Source: SCTD01 sp963784675 (GTDB lineage Bacteria > Actinomycetota > Actinomycetes > Mycobacteriales > SCTD01). Taken from it: a DNA stretch of 64,000 bases. Shown here one piece after another: positions 60,926 through 64,000 of this stretch (position 1 is the first letter of the stretch; each line of letters opens with the position of its first letter). The notes beneath the pieces are model-generated. The model had not been told where the DNA came from, did not search any database, and saw only the letters and a list, made by a program, of their open reading frames with translations. Location: NCBI GenBank assembly GCA_963784675.1, contig CAWASE010000019.1, forward strand, positions 868,001-932,000. Direction: 5' to 3'. A program made the position numbers and the translations under genes.

Positions 60926-61542
60926 CGCGACGCCACCTCTTCTCGCTGCAGGTCGGCCGGGCCGACGAGCACGGCGTCCTCGCCGTCGTCCTGCTCGAGC
61001 CGGACGTGGACGGTCTCGCGCATCGACGTCGGGATGTTCTTGCCGACGTAGTCGGCGCGGATCGGCAGCTCGCGGTGGCCGCGGTCGACCAGGACGGCCA
61101 GCTGCACGGCCCGCGGGCGGCCGAGGTCGGCCAGCGCGTCCAGCGCCGCGCGGACCGATCGGCCGGAGAAGAGCACGTCGTCGACGAGCACGACCAGCTT
61201 GCCGTCGACGCCGTCGCCGGGCACCTCGGTGGCCTCCAGCGCACGGGGGCTCTTCAGCCGCAGGTCGTCGCGGTAGAGGGTGATGTCCAGCGAGCCGGTC
61301 GGCACCTGCACGCCCTCGAACACCTGCATCCGGGCCGCCAGCCGGCGCGCCAGCGTGATGCCGCGCGTGGGGATGCCCAGCAGCACGACGTCAGCGCCGC
61401 CGCCGGTCTTCTCCAGCAGCTCGTGCGCCATCCGGTCCACGACGCGCGCGACGGCGGCGGCGGACAGCACGGGCCGGGCGGCCTCGGGATCGCCGGTGAC
61501 CGGTCGCGAGGAGGGGAACGGGACGTCCGGGGCAGCAGGCAT
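60922..61542 (-). CDS. pyrR: PyrR, UMP-sensing regulator / uracil phosphoribosyltransferase
   Basis: The 206-residue phosphoribosyltransferase-fold protein binds UMP and then pyr mRNA leaders to shut off expression. The PRPP loop is VVLVDDVLFSGRSVRAALDA at about 125-144. Other conserved parts are LLGIPTRGITLARRLA, GSLDITLYRDDL and DRGHRELPIRADYVGKNIPT. It has an N-terminal extension of about 20 residues. It is first in the operon and its own leader has a candidate PyrR-binding hairpin that masks the ribosome binding site, so autoregulation by translational repression is likely. Confidence 0.96.
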   Translation of the reverse strand: MPAAPDVPFPSSRPVTGDPEAARPVLSAAAVARVVDRMAHELLEKTGGGADVVLLGIPTRGITLARRLAARMQVFEGVQVPTGSLDITLYRDDLRLKSPRALEATEVPGDGVDGKLVVLVDDVLFSGRSVRAALDALADLGRPRAVQLAVLVDRGHRELPIRADYVGKNIPTSMRETVHVRLEQDDGEDAVLVGPADLQREEVASR

Positions 61543-61547
61543 GACGA

Positions 61548-61584
61548 CCTCCTTCCCCGCCTCACAGGACGGGCTCGGTGGAGG
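61548..61584 (-). promoter_or_regulatory. Candidate PyrR-binding leader hairpin masking the pyrR ribosome binding site
   Basis: On the minus-strand RNA, CCUCC (61584-61580) can pair with the pyrR Shine-Dalgarno GGAGG (61552-61548). Inside lies a second stem CCCG/CGGG (61573-61570 with 61559-61556). The 10-base apical loop UCCUGUGAGG matches the known PyrR-binding loop consensus (UCC-N-G-N-GAGG). The ATG follows the Shine-Dalgarno by 5 bases. PyrR-UMP bound to the loop would hold the ribosome site shut; translational control of this kind is known for mycobacterial PyrR. Confidence 0.75.
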
Positions 61585-61652
61585 GACTTGTGACTGGTCG
61601 CGACGCTACACCGAGCCTCGGTTGACTCCCCCGTACGCCCGCGCGGCGTCTC

Positions 61653-61681
61653 TTGACCGCAACGAACCTCGTCCGTATCGT
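61653..61681 (+). promoter_or_regulatory. Predicted bldD promoter
   Basis: TTGACC (61653-61658) and TATCGT (61676-61681) have a 17-bp spacer, close to the sigma-A/HrdB consensus. Transcription would start near 61688, leaving a leader of about 300 bases before the bldD ATG. Confidence 0.55.
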
Positions 61682-61693
61682 GACTGTCTGTAA

Positions 61694-61709
61694 TCACATT
61701 TCGGTGTGA
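61694..61709. promoter_or_regulatory. Palindrome TCACA-N6-TGTGA just inside the bldD transcript, candidate operator
   Basis: A perfect inverted repeat TCACA / TGTGA with 6 bases between sits in an AT-richer patch, 12 bp past the predicted -10 element. BldD is known to repress its own gene in Streptomyces through palindromes with TnAC/GTnA arms. The arms fit but the spacing is 3 bp longer than the published consensus, so this is a suggestion. Confidence 0.4.
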
Positions 61710-61751
61710 CCAGGGCACAGCGGGACAAGAACATGCGCGGCGCACCAGACC

Positions 61752-61836
61752 GGCAGTGAGCACGACAGGCAGTGAGCACGACAGACGAGCAGTGGGTACG
61801 AGACAGCAGTGGGTACGAGACAGCAGTGAGTACGAC
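61752..61836. repeat. Tandem array of five 14-17 bp units in the bldD leader
   Basis: Two exact 16-bp units GGCAGTGAGCACGACA (61752-61767, 61768-61783), a 5-base spacer, two exact 17-bp units GCAGTGGGTACGAGACA (61789-61805, 61806-61822) and a partial GCAGTGAGTACGAC (61823-61836). The units are variants of one another. The core GCAGTGRG also occurs in the 12632-12691 array. Confidence 0.85.
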
Positions 61837-61874
61837 GTGGCGAGGCTTCGACGTCGGGGGTGCAACGGTCACCT

Positions 61875-61894
61875 CGTCCGGTTCCCACCGGACG
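61875..61894 (+). promoter_or_regulatory. Hairpin in the bldD leader
   Basis: A perfect 8-bp stem (61875-61882 with 61887-61894) closed by a 4-base loop lies about 95 bases before the bldD start. It could be an attenuator, a stability element or a weak terminator; there is no T-run. Confidence 0.45.
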
Positions 61895-61988
61895 GACCCC
61901 CGACCGAGCCAGTGGTGAGACCGGCGCCCGGATCGTTCGACGTGGTCCCCACCTCCGGGGCACGCCAGACCGACGGGAAGCCAGACCG

Positions 61989-62477
61989 ATGACCGAGTAC
62001 GCCAAGTCTCTGGGTGCGCGCCTGCGCGCCATCCGCACGCAGCAGGGGCTGTCGCTGCACGGCGTGGAGGAGAAGAGCCAGGGCCGCTGGAAAGCGGTCG
62101 TGGTCGGTTCCTACGAGCGCGGCGACCGCGCCGTCACCGTCCAGCGGTTGTCCGAGCTGGCCGACTTCTACGGCGTGCCGGTCAGCGAGCTGCTGCCCGA
62201 GGGGCACGTCTCGTCGGCCATCGAGCCGACCTCGCGCATCGTCATCGACCTGGAGCAGCTCTCGAGCGTGCCGCCGGAGAAGGCTGCGCCGCTGGCCCGC
62301 TACGCCGCCACGATCCAGAGCCAGCGCGGCGACTACAACGGCCGGGTACTCTCGATCCGGCAGGAAGACATGCGCTCGCTCGCGGTCATCTACGACGCCT
62401 CCCCCGGCGCACTGACCGAGCAGCTCATCGGCTGGGGTGTGCTGTCCGCCGACGCCCGGCGGGCCATCGAGGCGTAG
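61989..62477 (+). CDS. bldD: BldD developmental master regulator
   Basis: The 162-residue protein has an N-terminal XRE DNA-binding domain (GARLRAIRTQQGLSLHGVEE; VVVGSYERGDRAVTVQRLSE). The C-terminal domain carries the cyclic di-GMP signature RxD-x8-RxxD, visible as RGD, eight residues, then RQED at about residues 115-129. In Streptomyces a c-di-GMP tetramer joins two BldD subunits through this motif to hold sporulation genes off. The gene order nusB-bldD next to pyrR is also that of Streptomyces. ATG 61989 gives the family start MTEYAKSLGARLRAIR. Confidence 0.96.
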   Translation: MTEYAKSLGARLRAIRTQQGLSLHGVEEKSQGRWKAVVVGSYERGDRAVTVQRLSELADFYGVPVSELLPEGHVSSAIEPTSRIVIDLEQLSSVPPEKAAPLARYAATIQSQRGDYNGRVLSIRQEDMRSLAVIYDASPGALTEQLIGWGVLSADARRAIEA

Positions 62478-62516
62478 CGCCGACCGGGGCTCGCGGAGCT
62501 CAGTCCCGCGCGAGCG

Positions 62517-62927
62517 TCAGACCGCCAGGCTGGGCTTGAGCTGGAGCAGGCGCGCGAGCAGGCCGTTGACGAAGCCCGCGCTCTCGTCCGTGGACAGGCT
62601 GGCCACCAGCGCCACCGCCTCGCTGACGGCGACGGCGTCGGGGACGTCGTCGCACCAGAGCAGCTCGAAGGCGCCGATGCGCAGCGCCGCCAGGTCGACC
62701 GGCGGCATGCGGCTCAGGGTCCACTGCTCGGCATAGGTGGCGAGCAGCTCGTCGATGCGGTCGCGGTGGGTGTCGACGCCCTCGACCAGGACGGTCGCGT
62801 ACTCGGGCACGGGCGGGTCGCTCTGCGCCAGCCTCTCGCGCAGGGTCGCCATCACGTCGGCGTCGCGCTGGTGGGCTTCGTAGAGCACGTCGAGCGCCCG
62901 CTTGCGGGCCTTGCTGCGAGCACCCAT
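62517..62927 (-). CDS. nusB: Transcription antitermination factor NusB
   Basis: The 136-residue all-helical protein binds boxA RNA with S10 in rRNA antitermination. It starts with the family's arginine-rich GARSKARKRALDVLYEA. Later conserved parts are LVEGVDTHRDRIDELLATYA, then WTLSRMPPVDLAALRIGAFE, and PDAVAVSEAVALVASLSTDE. It follows efp by 13 bp. Just before its ATG the bases read CACCTCCTG, the opposite of a Shine-Dalgarno, so translation is probably coupled to efp. Confidence 0.96.
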   Translation of the reverse strand: MGARSKARKRALDVLYEAHQRDADVMATLRERLAQSDPPVPEYATVLVEGVDTHRDRIDELLATYAEQWTLSRMPPVDLAALRIGAFELLWCDDVPDAVAVSEAVALVASLSTDESAGFVNGLLARLLQLKPSLAV

Positions 62928-62940
62928 CAGGAGGTGTGGA

Positions 62941-63507
<567 letters not shown>

Positions 63508-63679
63508 GCGTCCGCCATCTCCTCAGGGTCGCCGTGCTCCGGCGACCTTCGTCGAGGCCCAGCCTAGTCACCATCGAGGTGGCGAGCCCCGAGCTGGAGG
63601 CGGTGGCGCAACGAGCACAACAACCCGGGAGGACGTCGACGACAGCGACGACAAGCACATCGCGCAGAACAGGTGACGC

Positions 63680-64000
63680 TCAGGCCTCGGCGCGCGGGAC
63701 CGCCCAGCCGGCCAGGGCGACGGCGATGTCGGGCACGTCCAGCCGGCCTTCGGCGACGCCGATGACCAGGTCGTAGGCGTCGTCGTCGGGCGCCTCGATC
63801 CAGATGCCGTTCAGGTCGCAGAACACCAGGGTGGCGGTCCAGCCGAGCCGCTTGTTGCCGTCGACGAGGGCATGGTTGCCCAGCAGCGAGTGCATCAGGG
63901 CGCCCGCCTTGTCGAACAAGGTCGGGTAGGCCTCGTAGTCACCAAAACCGGCTTGGGGCCGAGCCGCCGCCGAGGAGAGCAGCCCCGCATCGCGGACCAG
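63680..64000 (-). CDS. doc: Doc/Fic-family toxin, N-terminus beyond right edge
   Basis: The visible 106 residues are the C-terminal part of a death-on-curing (Doc) protein. The Fic-type motif is HALVDGNKRLGW, fitting H-x-F/L-x-D-G-N-K-R; upstream, LVRDAGLLSSAAARPQAGFG and YPTLFDKAGALMHSLLGN are Doc hallmarks. Doc phosphorylates elongation factor Tu to stop translation and is held off by a Phd antitoxin, which would lie to the right outside the window. The frame is open to base 64000. It is 172 bp from efp and reads in the same direction. Confidence 0.88.
   Translation of the reverse strand: MVRDAGLLSSAAARPQAGFGDYEAYPTLFDKAGALMHSLLGNHALVDGNKRLGWTATLVFCDLNGIWIEAPDDDAYDLVIGVAEGRLDVPDIAVALAGWAVPRAEA

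Larger units (their letters stand above)
61543..61988. other. 446-bp divergent intergenic region pyrR / bldD
   Basis: Holds, from left: the pyrR leader hairpin, a 13-bp palindrome at 61610-61622, a bldD promoter at 61653-61681, a palindrome at 61694-61709, a tandem repeat array at 61752-61836 and an 8-bp-stem hairpin at 61875-61894. No open frame here looks coding. Confidence 0.7.

Noticed and set aside
61603..61631. pyrR promoter with TAGCGT as -10
   Set aside because: TAGCGT is present on the minus strand but no acceptable -35 hexamer lies at 16-18 bp.
61752..61836. Possible small CRISPR array
   Set aside because: Units are 14-17 bp with almost no spacers and no cas genes; it is a plain tandem repeat.

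Overview
The window is 64 kb of very GC-rich chromosomal DNA from an actinobacterium (Actinomycetota). The evidence is the gene set and order: bldD, actinobacterial integration host factor (mihF), a PriA without a Walker motif, a wax ester/diacylglycerol acyltransferase, an ANTAR response regulator, a CoaE-GrpB fusion, and frequent GTG starts with GTGA start/stop overlaps. Order across pyrR-pyrB-pyrC-(membrane protein)-carA-carB-pyrK-pyrD-pyrF-mihF-gmk-rpoZ-coaBC-metK-priA-def-fmt-rsmB matches what is known from mycobacteria and streptomycetes. Nothing looks like a prophage, plasmid or CRISPR array. This is core genome with a few accessory pieces. The species cannot be named from the sequence.

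Layout. 1-3.5 kb: a methyltransferase cut by the left edge, a GT4 glycosyltransferase and an orphan AAA+ ATPase. 3.6-12.7 kb: uvrB, a membrane-anchored TIM-barrel-like protein, coaE-grpB, rpsA with promoter, leader hairpin and terminator, a methyltransferase and a WS/DGAT acyltransferase. 12.7-17.9 kb: polA, a GNAT acetyltransferase, a DUF554 membrane protein and a degenerate LivF-like ATPase. 18-25.4 kb: a branched-chain amino acid ABC importer (livHMGF, a lipoprotein, and a convergent livK), then an ANTAR regulator behind tRNA-Leu(CAA). 25.5-36.6 kb: pyk, gltD, gltB, a TSUP permease, a VIT1/CCC1 transporter, lgt and an XRE/nucleotidyltransferase pair. 36.6-43.8 kb: trpA, trpB, trpC, a Trp-region membrane protein, trpE, hisI and rsmB. 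43.8-61.6 kb: formylation/deformylation, priA, metK, coaBC, rpoZ, gmk, mihF and the complete de novo UMP pathway read leftward from pyrR. 61.6-64 kb: a regulatory intergenic region, bldD, nusB, efp and a Doc-like toxin cut by the right edge.

How genes work together. The pyr operon makes UMP from bicarbonate, glutamine and aspartate. It is headed by PyrR, whose mRNA leader can fold into a hairpin carrying a PyrR-type binding loop and pairing with the ribosome binding site. The trp genes, gltBD and the Liv importer cover amino acid metabolism. rpsA, efp, def, fmt, rsmB and nusB serve translation and rRNA synthesis.

A quality caution. At least nine conserved genes (polA, gltB, trpB, trpC, the Trp membrane protein, trpE, hisI, rsmB, carB) are interrupted by single-base frameshifts, most densely at 40.1-43.6 kb. 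Protein conservation continues across each shift in another frame and several of these genes are normally essential. Base-calling or assembly indels are therefore much likelier than gene decay. Coordinates of these genes span all fragments.
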